A DNA stretch of 64,000 nt from a bacterium (GCA_028275345.1 JAPWUV010000011.1:1-64000); one strand, 5' to 3'; shown: positions 26,251-34,820, counted from the stretch's first letter. Notes: a model not told the origin generated them from the letters alone. Numbers and translations are program-made.

Positions 26251-28668
26251 ATGCGAAGAGTGAGCTTTCTCGCAGCCATTTCTCTCGTGTTGTGTTCCGG
26301 ACGCATTGCAGCGCAGGAAAACGAGATCATCTTCTTCAGCGACAGTCCCCAGGGCGATGTCTACGTGGACGCATCGTGGGGGTATGTACGAGCTCCGAGT
26401 TACCTGGAGCTGGCCCACACGGACAAGTTCCCTGTGGACCCACGCCACCCCTACAAGGGGGCCCACAGTCTTCGTCTGCACTGGAAATCGGTTTCCCGGG
26501 GCGACTGGGGCATGGCCATTGCCTCGCGCGGTTGGTTGGGACATGACTTCACCAAGTACGACAGCATCGTGTACTGGATCAACGGACCCGGCTCCATCCC
26601 CCGCGACGCCCTGCCCGACCTCGCCATTGAGGATCTCTCCAACAAGAAGAGCACGCGCGTCTGGCTTGGCGACTACTTGGTGGAAGGCGTTGACAATGAT
26701 TCGACCACATGGCAGAAGGTCAGCGTTCCCATTTCGGCGTTCCAGCCGGGCACGCAGAACTGCGATTTCACTCGCATCAAGACCATCTTCCACTACCAGA
26801 AGGCCACGGACGAGGTGGAACACATTGCGTGGATTGACGAGGTCAAAGTCATTAAAGCCGGAGCTGGGGGAACGGTGGTCATGCAGCGTCCCACGGGGCT
26901 GACGGCCCGGGGGTACGACGGCCGAATCGATCTCTGGTGGACACCGAACACGCAACCGGAACTGGCCGGTTACTACATCTACCGCGCCTCCACACCGTCG
27001 GGCCCGTTCGCAAGGGTGAATTCCGTGGTGCACGAGACCTCCGTCTTCAGCGACTACCTCGGGGAGAACAACTTGACTCGCTACTACTACGTGACCGCCG
27101 TCAGTCGCGGGTTCGACGAATCCCAACCTTCGGATACCGTGACGGCCACCTCCCGCGCCTTGACTACGGACGAACTGCTGACCTACGTCCAAGAAGCGGC
27201 ATTCCGCTACTTCTACCATTACGGACACCCGGTGAGCGGCTTAGCGCGGGAAAGGAAAGGATCGGGTGACGTGTGCACCAGCGGCGGCACGGGGTTCGGC
27301 CTGATGACCATCATGATCGGTGCGGAAAGAGGATTCGTCCCCAGGGATTCGGCCGCCGCACGTACACTGAAGATCCTGCGCTTCCTGCAGGACGTTGCCA
27401 CTCGCTACCATGGAGCGTGGTCCCATTGGATCAATGGACGCACCGGAGAAACCATCCCCTTCAGCCAGTTCGATGACGGCGGCGACCTGGTGGAAACCGC
27501 CTACCTGATCCAGGCCTTTCTGACGATCCGGAACTACTACACCCGCGACAACGCAGTGGAACGGGAGATCCGCAACCGGTGCACGCAGCTTTGGCAGGAA
27601 GTGGAGTGGGATTGGTATCGCCGGAATCCCCCGGAGGACAAGCTCTACTGGCACTGGTCCCCGAACTACGGCTGGGCCATGAACATGCCGATCGTCGGTT
27701 TCAATGAGGCCATGATCGTCTACCTCTTGGCCATCGCTTCGCCCACCCACCCCGTCCCGCCCGAGCTCTACTATCGCGGCTGGGCAGGTCCTTCGACCTA
27801 CGTCAATGGGAATGTGTACTACGGCTACACGCAGTGGGTCGGCCCCCCGTACGGTGGCCCTCTGTTCTTCACCCACTACTCGTTCCTGGGCTTCGACCCG
27901 CGGGACAAGTGGGACGCTTTCTGCAACTACTTCGAGAACAACCGGAACATCACGCTCATCCACCGAGCCTATTGCATCGCCAATCCCCTGCATCAGGTGG
28001 GCTACGACTCCCTGGTGTGGGGGCTTACGGCCAGTGACGATCCGTGGGGGTATCGGGCTCACGAACCCTTCCAGGCGGACAACGGCACGATTACCCCCAC
28101 CGCGGCGATCAGCGCCATGCCCTACACGCCCGAGGTGTCCATCGCAACGCTGAAGCATTTCTACTATCAGCTGGGCCGTGACATCTGGTCGGAGTTTGGT
28201 TTCGTCGATGCCTTCCACCTTGGGCAAAACTGGTACGCCAACAGCATCCTCGCGATCGATCAGGGCACGATGGCGCCGATGATCGAGAACTACCGCACAG
28301 GCCTGTGCTGGGAACTTTTCATGTCGAATCCCGAGATCCAGAACATGCTCACCGAAATCGGCTGGCGCACAGGCGTCCAGAACCCCTCGGAAACACGTCC
28401 GCTCCGATTCGACCTCCTTCCCCCGCACCCCAATCCGTTCAACGCGGAGACGGTGCTGATCCTGCGCGTGCCCACTGATGCCACTCTGCGCGTGGATCTG
28501 TACGACCTAACCGGGCGGCATGTGCGGCAGATCGAGGGGCCAAAGCGATACTCGCCGGGCGAATATCTGCTCCGTGTGCGGGCAGGGGACCTTCCTTCGG
28601 GCATCTACTTCTGTCGCGCCCAAGGGAACGGCTTCCGAGCTTCGCGAAAACTCGTCTTGCTCCGGTAG
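26251..28668 (+). CDS. Secreted PF10091 glycosidase (GH144-like) with binding and sorting domains
   Basis: An 805-residue secreted enzyme. Order of parts: a signal peptide ending near IAAQ; a galactose-binding-like carbohydrate module (about 25-205, with AHSLRLHWKS and WQKVSVPISAF); a fibronectin-III domain (about 212-300); the PF10091 (alpha/alpha)6 domain (about 300-707, with GFGLMTIMIGAERGF, THYSFLGFDPRDKW, and GLTASDDPWGY); and a type IX-like tail with PHPNPFNAETVL. PF10091 includes GH144 endo-beta-1,2-glucanases and the cyclising domain of cyclic beta-1,2-glucan synthase, so beta-1,2-glucan is the leading substrate idea. Start at 26251 is set by GGAGG; an in-frame start twenty codons upstream lacks a signal peptide. 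Confidence 0.88.
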   Translation: MRRVSFLAAISLVLCSGRIAAQENEIIFFSDSPQGDVYVDASWGYVRAPSYLELAHTDKFPVDPRHPYKGAHSLRLHWKSVSRGDWGMAIASRGWLGHDFTKYDSIVYWINGPGSIPRDALPDLAIEDLSNKKSTRVWLGDYLVEGVDNDSTTWQKVSVPISAFQPGTQNCDFTRIKTIFHYQKATDEVEHIAWIDEVKVIKAGAGGTVVMQRPTGLTARGYDGRIDLWWTPNTQPELAGYYIYRASTPSGPFARVNSVVHETSVFSDYLGENNLTRYYYVTAVSRGFDESQPSDTVTATSRALTTDELLTYVQEAAFRYFYHYGHPVSGLARERKGSGDVCTSGGTGFGLMTIMIGAERGFVPRDSAAARTLKILRFLQDVATRYHGAWSHWINGRTGETIPFSQFDDGGDLVETAYLIQAFLTIRNYYTRDNAVEREIRNRCTQLWQEVEWDWYRRNPPEDKLYWHWSPNYGWAMNMPIVGFNEAMIVYLLAIASPTHPVPPELYYRGWAGPSTYVNGNVYYGYTQWVGPPYGGPLFFTHYSFLGFDPRDKWDAFCNYFENNRNITLIHRAYCIANPLHQVGYDSLVWGLTASDDPWGYRAHEPFQADNGTITPTAAISAMPYTPEVSIATLKHFYYQLGRDIWSEFGFVDAFHLGQNWYANSILAIDQGTMAPMIENYRTGLCWELFMSNPEIQNMLTEIGWRTGVQNPSETRPLRFDLLPPHPNPFNAETVLILRVPTDATLRVDLYDLTGRHVRQIEGPKRYSPGEYLLRVRAGDLPSGIYFCRAQGNGFRASRKLVLLR

Positions 28669-28846
28669 CAGCACGCCTTGACTGACTCCCTGCCCTGCGG
28701 GAGAAAGGGCCGTGCGGTTGGAGGCCGCGCTTGCTCGGGCGCCAAAGCCCCGCCCCTTCTCCGCACGGAAGACCGGGACGCCGTGAGGGCCTTCTTCCCC
28801 ACTCAGAGACGCAATCCAAAAGTGCCGCTCGCTTCCCACCCGCGGC

Positions 28847-29482
28847 TTAGGTGGAGGATTTTCCTCGGCCCGAAAGGCGCAGCTGGGCGGGAGGCGAAAG
28901 CAACCCAGCCGGATGGATATAGCCATGGGCGATCGCATAGCGGGCCAGCGAGCGCTGGAGTTGCTTGCGGCCGCGGGAGAGCCGGCTCATGACCGTGCCC
29001 ATGGGGATCTTCAGCGTACTTGCGATTTCCTTGTAACTCATACCCTCCACGTCCGCCAGGATTACCACCGCGCGGAATTCGCGGGGCATCTTGTCGAGCG
29101 CATGCTTCACGCGATCGTCGAAATGATCCCGCAGGTCGAGAGGGGCATCGCGGAACGAAGCCGGTCCAACCCAGTGCGGGTCTGTACCCCCCAGAAAATA
29201 GTCCACCCGTTCCAGCTGCACCGTGGAAGGCAGGCGTTTCTGCTTGCGATAGCGATTGATGAACGTGTTCATTAGGATGCGGAAAATCCAGGCGCGGAAG
29301 TTCGTGCCCGGCTCGAACTGGTGGAAAAACCGGAATGCCCGGAGATAAACGTCCTGGACCAGGTCCTGAGCATCCTGATGATTGCGGGTGAGACGAAGGC
29401 TGGTCCGGTAGAGAGAGGGCATCAACGGACTCACGAGCCGTTCGAACGTGCGAGCCCGGTCCGGATGATTTGTTTCACTCAT
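28847..29482 (-). CDS. ECF-type RNA polymerase sigma factor
   Basis: A 211-residue group 4 sigma factor. Region 2 carries QDAQDLVQDVYLRAFRFF and the -10-recognising FRAWIFRILMNTFINRYRK. Region 4 has the helix-turn-helix DVEGMSYKEIASTLKIPMGT followed by VMSRLSRGRKQL. No anti-sigma factor gene is adjacent, so control must be transcriptional or by a distant partner. The start at 29482 (MSETNHPD) has GGGAG upstream. A perfect dyad frames its likely promoter. It converges on the carbohydrate locus, and its regulon is unknown. Confidence 0.93.
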   Translation of the reverse strand: MSETNHPDRARTFERLVSPLMPSLYRTSLRLTRNHQDAQDLVQDVYLRAFRFFHQFEPGTNFRAWIFRILMNTFINRYRKQKRLPSTVQLERVDYFLGGTDPHWVGPASFRDAPLDLRDHFDDRVKHALDKMPREFRAVVILADVEGMSYKEIASTLKIPMGTVMSRLSRGRKQLQRSLARYAIAHGYIHPAGLLSPPAQLRLSGRGKSST

Positions 29483-29533
29483 GGCAGAAACTCCCAGCGT
29501 TGTTACGGAGACGCGAAGCACATGAGGCGCCCG

Positions 29534-29574
29534 GAAATCGGACTTATTCTATCCGATTTCTTCTGTCCCTGCAA
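29534..29574 (-). promoter_or_regulatory. Promoter inside a perfect inverted repeat, upstream of the ECF sigma gene
   Basis: GAAATCGGA (29534-29542) and TCCGATTTC (29552-29560) form a perfect 9-base inverted repeat with a 9-base spacer. On the minus strand the spacer holds TAGAAT (29546-29551). A TTGCAG box (29569-29574) lies 17 bases upstream, giving a sigma70-like promoter with its -10 box framed by the dyad. This looks like an operator for a dimeric regulator about 50 bases ahead of the start codon. It was read by eye. Confidence 0.6.
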
Positions 29575-30198
29575 CGCCCATCCTACACCCGGGGTTCCTC
29601 AGAAAACTCCTGCACCGCTCGCACCCGGAAGATCTTTCCCCCGCGAAAAAGCCTCTCGCACCCATCAGGACCCCGGCTGCGCCCGGCTCCGAACCCTACG
29701 GCGAAAAAGGGGAGTCTTCAACTCTCCTCCCTCCTCGAGCGGGCCTCCCGCCGTCGGAACTGCCGCCAGGAGTTCAGGCCCTGGTGACATACTACCAGCT
29801 TTCGCGAACAGGACTAATCCCGCCAGGCTTTCATTCTCCCCCGGACTTGGCCAGTACTCATTCCCTTTCCCGGCGCTGCGCGGGCTGGTGCGTCGTCCCT
29901 TCTTCGCAGCCCGAGTCTCTCCGCATCGGTTCTCAGGCGGGCTACTTCGGGGGGCCTGCTGCACCATCCGCCCGCGGGCTTTCGCTGCTGGCCTCGTCCC
30001 AACGAACGTCCGCGCCCAGCTGCGAACTTTCCAGTCAGGCCGCGTGCGGATCTTCTCGCTCGCCATTTGGAGATGAGCGGTCCGATGAGCCGAACGTGCG
30101 GGCCGCAGCGCGGCGCTCTCCGGCCCTTCTGCTCAGAGTTCCCCCGAACCCGGAAGACGCGGGAGTGGGATCACGCCGAGGAGCTGCCGGCGCCTTCC
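29575..30198. other. Intergenic stretch without a supportable gene
   Basis: Some 620 bases beyond the sigma-factor promoter. Open frames on both strands are proline/arginine/serine-rich, have no family signature and no ribosome site. I see no tRNA or obvious terminator. It could hold a degraded gene or a structured RNA that cannot be recognised by eye. Confidence 0.45.
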
Positions 30199-30741
30199 TC
30201 AAAACTCCGATTCATCCTTCCAGCGCACGATACGCCATTTCCCATCGGAGGGACATCTTCGGAAGGTGAAAACGGCGTTACCGCTCACGTGGAAATCCCC
30301 CTCCGGACCCACCAAGCTCAGGCGGAACGTCTTGGAGAGCTCCGCCTCATCCCCCTGCACCATTTGGTACATGGTGCTTCCCCACGAAAGGTCGATGATG
30401 TCGAAGGCGCGGAAAAGCCGGGCCGTCGTCCGGAGGTCAACGTCTCGACCCCACGACTCGAACCTTCCCCCTGGGCTCGCGCTCGGATCATAGTAAACGA
30501 ACACAAAGGAGCTATCCAGTAGGTCTGCGTAGAGGAGCGAGTCTTTGAAGGTGTAGGCGTAATCAAAGTTCTGGAGTACTTCCTCCGGAGTTCTTTGGCC
30601 GGTGACGAGGAGTTCCTCTTCGCCCCCTTGCCGCAGTCGCGGCGCGAAAGGATTGACGCACGTCCCTCCCGCTGCGGCGAGTAGCACCGCCCACGACGCC
30701 AGTAACGCCCTCGCCTTCCCCGCCCTGCCCAGCCTTCGCAT
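30199..30741 (-). CDS. Hypothetical secreted or lipoprotein, NTF2-like
   Basis: A protein of about 180 residues. The hydrophobic N-terminus (ALLASWAVLLAAAGGTC) looks like a lipoprotein signal, but T at -1 is not canonical for signal peptidase II. The mature part (TPEEVLQNFDYAYTFKDSLLYADLLD ... GKWRIVRWKDE) has the layout of a small alpha+beta NTF2/SnoaL-like domain. A frame start at 30819 would read through a terminator hairpin, so I prefer the ATG at 30741. No function is known. It lies downstream of the tonB operon terminator and may be expressed by leakage or its own promoter. Confidence 0.65.
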   Translation of the reverse strand: MRRLGRAGKARALLASWAVLLAAAGGTCVNPFAPRLRQGGEEELLVTGQRTPEEVLQNFDYAYTFKDSLLYADLLDSSFVFVYYDPSASPGGRFESWGRDVDLRTTARLFRAFDIIDLSWGSTMYQMVQGDEAELSKTFRLSLVGPEGDFHVSGNAVFTFRRCPSDGKWRIVRWKDESEF

Positions 30742-30791
30742 CCCTCTGTACCCGCCGCTTTCCCGCTCTGCCCAGCCGAGCCTTCCCCACG

Positions 30792-30825
30792 GAAAGAAAA
30801 AGGGCGGTATCCTCGACACCGCCCT
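30792..30825 (-). terminator. Rho-independent terminator of the exbB-exbD-exbD-tonB operon
   Basis: On the minus strand AGGGCGGT and ACCGCCCT form an 8-base-pair GC-rich stem with a 9-base loop, followed directly by TTTTCTTTC. It lies 25 bases after the tonB stop codon. Confidence 0.9.
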
Positions 30826-30849
30826 CTCGTGTGCTCGCCTGGATCTCGC

Positions 30850-31512
30850 TCAGTCCTTCAGCTTGAAGATCACCGGGATAGCGACCCAAACCTTGACCGG
30901 ACGGTCGCGCTGCATGGCCGGCTTCCACTTCACGCTCTTGATGGCCGCGACGGCCGCCTCGTCACATCCGTTATTCCCCAGGGACTTCAGAATCTTGGTC
31001 TGGACCACCTCGCCGCGCTCATCCACCAAGACGTGGACGATCACCCGTCCCTCCACCCCGGCCTTGCGGGCGATCTCCGGATAGACGAGGTTCCGCTGGA
31101 TGGCCTCAAACCCTCCGATGGGTTCGGGTGGCGAGTCATAGGCAACGAAAATGGGGGTGACCTCCTCCTCACCTGTCTGCTCTTCGGGCGGTTTTTCCGG
31201 TGGCGGAGGCAGCTGACTCAGGTCCAATTCCGTGCTGGCAATGGTCTCGTCTTCCGGGATGTCTTCGTCTTCGCTCTCGATGGGCACTGCCGGTCTGGCC
31301 GGAGGAGGTGCCGCCCGCTCTTGCTCGGTCTGCGGGACCTCCTGGACTTCGATCTTGATGTCCGGCCTCTTCAGCTCTTGCTTCTTGCCTTCAAAGCGTT
31401 TGAACGCCTGAAACGTGGCCGTCACGAGCAAGAGCGCCAGGACCAGCGAGACCTCCATCACCTTCCGGTACTTCCACCGGAGGTTCACCTCGGGATTCAC
31501 CCGACTCAACAT
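30850..31512 (-). CDS. tonB: TonB family energy-transducing protein
   Basis: A 220-residue protein linking the inner-membrane proton channel to outer-membrane receptors. A single N-terminal membrane helix (EVSLVLALLLVTATF) is followed by a proline- and glutamate-rich linker (about 45-120). The C-terminal TonB domain has NLVYPEIARKAGVEGRVIV and the terminal VKWKPAMQRDRPVKVWVAIP. The long positively charged N-terminus before the helix and the absence of a classical SxxxH motif are common in FCB TonB proteins. The ATG has GAGGTGA upstream. It is the last gene of the operon before the terminator. Confidence 0.93.
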   Translation of the reverse strand: MLSRVNPEVNLRWKYRKVMEVSLVLALLLVTATFQAFKRFEGKKQELKRPDIKIEVQEVPQTEQERAAPPPARPAVPIESEDEDIPEDETIASTELDLSQLPPPPEKPPEEQTGEEEVTPIFVAYDSPPEPIGGFEAIQRNLVYPEIARKAGVEGRVIVHVLVDERGEVVQTKILKSLGNNGCDEAAVAAIKSVKWKPAMQRDRPVKVWVAIPVIFKLKD

Positions 31513-31524
31513 AGGGCATCACCT

Positions 31525-31944
31525 CTAGTCGCCTGCATACTTGGCTGAATAGCTCACATTGAGAGCCCCAGCATCCCGGAGCTTCTCATGCACCTCCGTG
31601 ACCAAGCCCATCTCCACATCCCGGTCGATGCGCAGGGAAACCACTTTCAGCGGGCTGTTCGGGTCGATCATCTTCTGGTACATGATGTTGGCGATGCTGC
31701 GGACGTCCACAAGCTTATCGTCGATGGAGATGCGTCCCGCCTTGTCGATGTAGATTGTCGCTACACCCCGTCGTCCCGGGAGCTTCTCGATCTTCTTCGC
31801 CGAGGGCAAGTTCACCGGCAAGCCCGAGGCCTCGCGCATCGTCGTGCTGACCATGAAGAACAGCAGAAGCATGAAGATGATGTCAGGCATCGAAGTCGTG
31901 GGGATGGCCGTTTTAATCTTGCTCTTTCGCTCGAATTTCGGCAC
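31525..31944 (-). CDS. exbD: Biopolymer transport protein ExbD (second copy)
   Basis: A 139-residue single-helix protein of the proton channel. The membrane helix carries the essential aspartate in SMPDIIFMLLLFFM, and the periplasmic domain ends with a typical DAGALNVSYSA strand. It is one of two ExbD genes in tandem. FCB bacteria often use an ExbB plus two different ExbD proteins with one TonB. Gaps of about 12 bases to tonB and about 30 to the other exbD support co-transcription. Confidence 0.92.
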   Translation of the reverse strand: MPKFERKSKIKTAIPTTSMPDIIFMLLLFFMVSTTMREASGLPVNLPSAKKIEKLPGRRGVATIYIDKAGRISIDDKLVDVRSIANIMYQKMIDPNSPLKVVSLRIDRDVEMGLVTEVHEKLRDAGALNVSYSAKYAGD

Positions 31945-31974
31945 CTCAGTTCCTCCTTGGGCCAGGACCCGTCC

Positions 31975-32376
31975 CTATTTCTCGGGTTCGGCAATGGAGA
32001 TCCGCGTCGCCCCGGCTTGCTTCAGCTGGTCCAGCACCCGCACGTAGTAATCGTATTTGGTCCTCGCATCCGTTTTCACCGAAACGATCAGTTGAGGCCG
32101 CTGTACCAGCTTCTGATGCACGAGTTCCCGGATCTGCGGGATCTCCACCTCCTGCCCGTCCAGCAAGACCTGACCCGCCGCGTTGATGAGGAGGTTGGCA
32201 ATGTTCTCCTTCCTCACCTCCTTCTTCTCCCCCCGAGCCGGAAGGGTCAAGCCCAGACCCTTGTCCACGTTGATGGTGGTGCTCAGGAGGAAGAAGGTCA
32301 GGATCAGGAAGGAGATATCGGCCAGCGACGCGGTCGGGATCTCGGCGGACCGCTCCTTCTTTTTCCCCAGTAGCAT
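31975..32376 (-). CDS. exbD: Biopolymer transport protein ExbD (first copy)
   Basis: A 133-residue ExbD/TolR protein. The proton-carrying aspartate lies in the helix ASLADISFLILTFFLL, and the periplasmic domain contains LINAAGQVLLDGQEV. It differs substantially from the second ExbD downstream, so the two likely have distinct places in the complex. It lies eighteen bases after exbB. Confidence 0.93.
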   Translation of the reverse strand: MLLGKKKERSAEIPTASLADISFLILTFFLLSTTINVDKGLGLTLPARGEKKEVRKENIANLLINAAGQVLLDGQEVEIPQIRELVHQKLVQRPQLIVSVKTDARTKYDYYVRVLDQLKQAGATRISIAEPEK

Positions 32377-32394
32377 GGCTTTTCCCTCACTCGC

Positions 32395-33015
32395 TCACGA
32401 GGACTTCGAGCGCTGTAGCTCCACCAGGCTGTCGACCAGCTCGAAGGAGCCCTCCTCCATATCGATCACCAGCCGGTCGATCCGGGAGACAAAGTAGTTA
32501 TGAGCGATCTGGATAATCATGGCCACAATGAGCCCAAACAACGTGGTCAACAGGGCAACAGCAATGCCGTGGGCCACGATGGCCGGGGAGATATCGTTGG
32601 CCTCCTCAATGGCGTGGAATGCGATGATCATCCCTTGCACGGTCCCGGTGAATCCGAGCATTGGGGCCAGGCTGATGACCGTGGAGAGCCAAATCAGGCC
32701 TCTTTCGAGAAAAGCCATCTCCACTGCGCCGGCATTCATGATCGCCTTCTCGACCTCCTCGACACCCTGGTCGGCGCGGAGCAATCCCGCATGGAAAATG
32801 GACGCCACCGGCCCTCGGGTATTGGCACACACCTCAATCGCGGCCTGCACACCCCCCTCCCGCAACGCCTTCTTGATGGTGGCGAGGAACTTGCGCGTAT
32901 TGATCGACGCCCGCGTCAAGGTCCACAGCCGCTCCAGACTGATGGCGATTCCCAGGATCAACAGACCCAGAATCGGCCACATGAACGCGCCACCCTGAAT
33001 CATGAAGTCGATCAT
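32395..33015 (-). CDS. exbB: ExbB/TolQ-type proton channel protein
   Basis: About 206 residues of the MotA/TolQ/ExbB family, with an N-terminal helix (FMWPILGLLILGIAISLERL) and two further helices (TVISLAPMLGFTGTVQGMI and the AVALLTTLFGLIVAMI region). The GFTGTVQGMI turn is the family hallmark. The start at 33015 is chosen because AAGGAGGAA lies just upstream; the frame extends 26 codons further but into non-membrane, arginine-rich sequence. It is the first gene of the TonB energising operon. Confidence 0.94.
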   Translation of the reverse strand: MIDFMIQGGAFMWPILGLLILGIAISLERLWTLTRASINTRKFLATIKKALREGGVQAAIEVCANTRGPVASIFHAGLLRADQGVEEVEKAIMNAGAVEMAFLERGLIWLSTVISLAPMLGFTGTVQGMIIAFHAIEEANDISPAIVAHGIAVALLTTLFGLIVAMIIQIAHNYFVSRIDRLVIDMEEGSFELVDSLVELQRSKSS

Positions 33016-33102
33016 CCTTCCAATTCCTCCTTGCGTTTGAAATTCCCGTTTCCCTGCTGCACCCGCTTCTCGCCCCCCGGAATTCCGCCTCATTGGCCGT
33101 CT

Positions 33103-33131
33103 AGTTTAAGCAAATCACGAGTCAAAGTCAA
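33103..33131 (-). promoter_or_regulatory. Sigma70-type promoter of the exbB operon
   Basis: On the minus strand TTGACT (33126-33131) and TAAACT (33103-33108) are separated by 17 bases, and the predicted start lies about 80 bases ahead of exbB. A second TTGACT repeats directly after the first, so the -35 region is a tandem. Confidence 0.65.
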
Positions 33132-33151
33132 TACCTTTCTCATCGCGGGTG

Positions 33152-34774
33152 TCACCCCGGCCGCCCCGACTTCCTCTGAGGGATGCCGGCGATCTTTGCC
33201 GCCTCATCGAAATGCTTCACGGCTTCTTGAAGTTGAGTGTCCGCCTCGGCGCGGATCACGTAGTACTTCTCGGAGTCCCACAAGTGTCGGGCGATCTCCG
33301 CCTTGATGAAGTTGGCGATCTTGTCGAGATCCTTTGTCCAGGCCTCCTCATTCACCGCAATCCCTTTGCTCTGCACGAAGCGGCGGAACTGCCCCAGGAT
33401 CTCCGCGTCCACCACGAACCGGCGCCGAAACGTCTCGAAATCCATCTGCAGCTTGTTATGCTGACTCACGTACTGCGACCCGAACTCCAGGAAAAGGCGC
33501 CGCCTCACCAGCTCGCTGGTGAACTCCGTCAGGCGAGGCGAGGGGATCACCACATCCGGCATGATCCCGCCGCCGCCGCGGACCTTCCTGCCGCGAGACG
33601 TCAGGAACACCTGCCCCCCTTGAGCTGTGTCGGGAGTCTGCGGGGTAGTCTCCTCGTACGCCTCGCGGTAGTACTCGTACAAGCCCTTTTCGTAGCTACG
33701 TTGGATCAGCCGTCCGCTCGGGGTGTAATAGCGCGCCGTGGTGACGCGCACAGCCGATCCGTCACGCAGACGGAACTGCGTCTGCACCAGACCTTTCCCG
33801 AAGGTTCTCTCCCCCACGATCAGCGCTCGGTCCCAATCCTGTAGGGCTCCAGCCACGATCTCCGACGCGCTTGCGGAGCCCCGATCCACGAGCACGATGA
33901 GCGGGAAACGCGGGTGCGTCGCTTCATCGGTGGAGTAGAACTCCTCGTTCGCCGCTGGGATCCGACCCCGCGTGTACACGATGCGCTTCCCCCCTTCCAG
34001 GAACTTGTCCGCCACCGCCACAGCCTGGTCCAAATAGCCTCCGGAATTGAGTCGCAGGTCCAGGACCAAGCGCCGCATCCCTTGGCCTTCGAGCCGATTC
34101 AGGGCCGCTTCGAGCTCGTCCGCCGTGGTGCGGGCAAACCGGCCCAGGTAGATGTACCCGGTGCTGTCGTCCAGCATGAAGGCGGCGGTCACGCTGTAGA
34201 TGGGGATTTTGTCGCGAATGATCGTGACCTCGAACGGGTCCTTCACGCCGGGCCGGCGCACGGTCACGGTCACTTTCGTGCCCTTCGGACCGCGCAGGCG
34301 GGCCATCACCTCGTCTTCCGTCAACCCGTAGGCCGATTGCCCATCGATCTGGATGATTTGATCCCCCGGTCGAAGCCCGAGCCGCTCGGCCGGCCCACCC
34401 ACAATGGGCGAGACGATGGTGATGACCTTGTCCTGGATCACGTACTCAATCCCGATCCCGTAGAAATACCCCTCGAATCTCTCCGAAAGCTCACTGAGGG
34501 ATTCCTTCGGGATGTAGACCGAATGGGGATCCAACGTCTCGAGCAGGCCCGACACTGCCCCCTTCACCATCTTTTCCTCGTCGGGCTCCTCGACGTAGTA
34601 CCGCTGGACGATGTTGTACACCTCGATGATCTTCTTGATGCCGGCCAGGGTCGATTCGACTGTCCCACCCACCTGCCTTCCGAAACTCACGTATCCGGCG
34701 GTTCCGAGCAAGGCAAGGAGCAAGAAAAGCCGCACCACTTTCCAACGACCTCGGCCGATCCGCTGCGCGCTCAT
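33152..34774 (-). CDS. S41 family C-terminal processing protease
   Basis: A 540-residue periplasmic serine protease. An N-terminal membrane anchor (LFLLLALLGTAGYVSF) is followed by a PDZ domain (about 100-185, with GIGIEYVIQDKVITIVSP and LGLRPGDQIIQIDG) and the S41 catalytic core. The core has the nucleophile in DRGSASASEIVAGAL and the lysine in GERTFGKGLVQTQFRLRDGS. A C-terminal extension of about 130 residues follows. Such enzymes trim the C-termini of envelope proteins or degrade tagged ones. It is separated from exbB by a promoter and from the GH57 gene by about 45 bases. Confidence 0.94.
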   Translation of the reverse strand: MSAQRIGRGRWKVVRLFLLLALLGTAGYVSFGRQVGGTVESTLAGIKKIIEVYNIVQRYYVEEPDEEKMVKGAVSGLLETLDPHSVYIPKESLSELSERFEGYFYGIGIEYVIQDKVITIVSPIVGGPAERLGLRPGDQIIQIDGQSAYGLTEDEVMARLRGPKGTKVTVTVRRPGVKDPFEVTIIRDKIPIYSVTAAFMLDDSTGYIYLGRFARTTADELEAALNRLEGQGMRRLVLDLRLNSGGYLDQAVAVADKFLEGGKRIVYTRGRIPAANEEFYSTDEATHPRFPLIVLVDRGSASASEIVAGALQDWDRALIVGERTFGKGLVQTQFRLRDGSAVRVTTARYYTPSGRLIQRSYEKGLYEYYREAYEETTPQTPDTAQGGQVFLTSRGRKVRGGGGIMPDVVIPSPRLTEFTSELVRRRLFLEFGSQYVSQHNKLQMDFETFRRRFVVDAEILGQFRRFVQSKGIAVNEEAWTKDLDKIANFIKAEIARHLWDSEKYYVIRAEADTQLQEAVKHFDEAAKIAGIPQRKSGRPG

Positions 34775-34820
34775 TGGTCACCCCGTTTCCGTTGCGGCGC
34801 CCGGAGGAGGCGCAACGCTC

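Noticed and set aside
28681-28710. Possible bidirectional terminator after the PF10091 gene
   Set aside because: CTCCC and GGGAG form only a 5-base stem with an 8-base loop, and no T-run follows on either strand.
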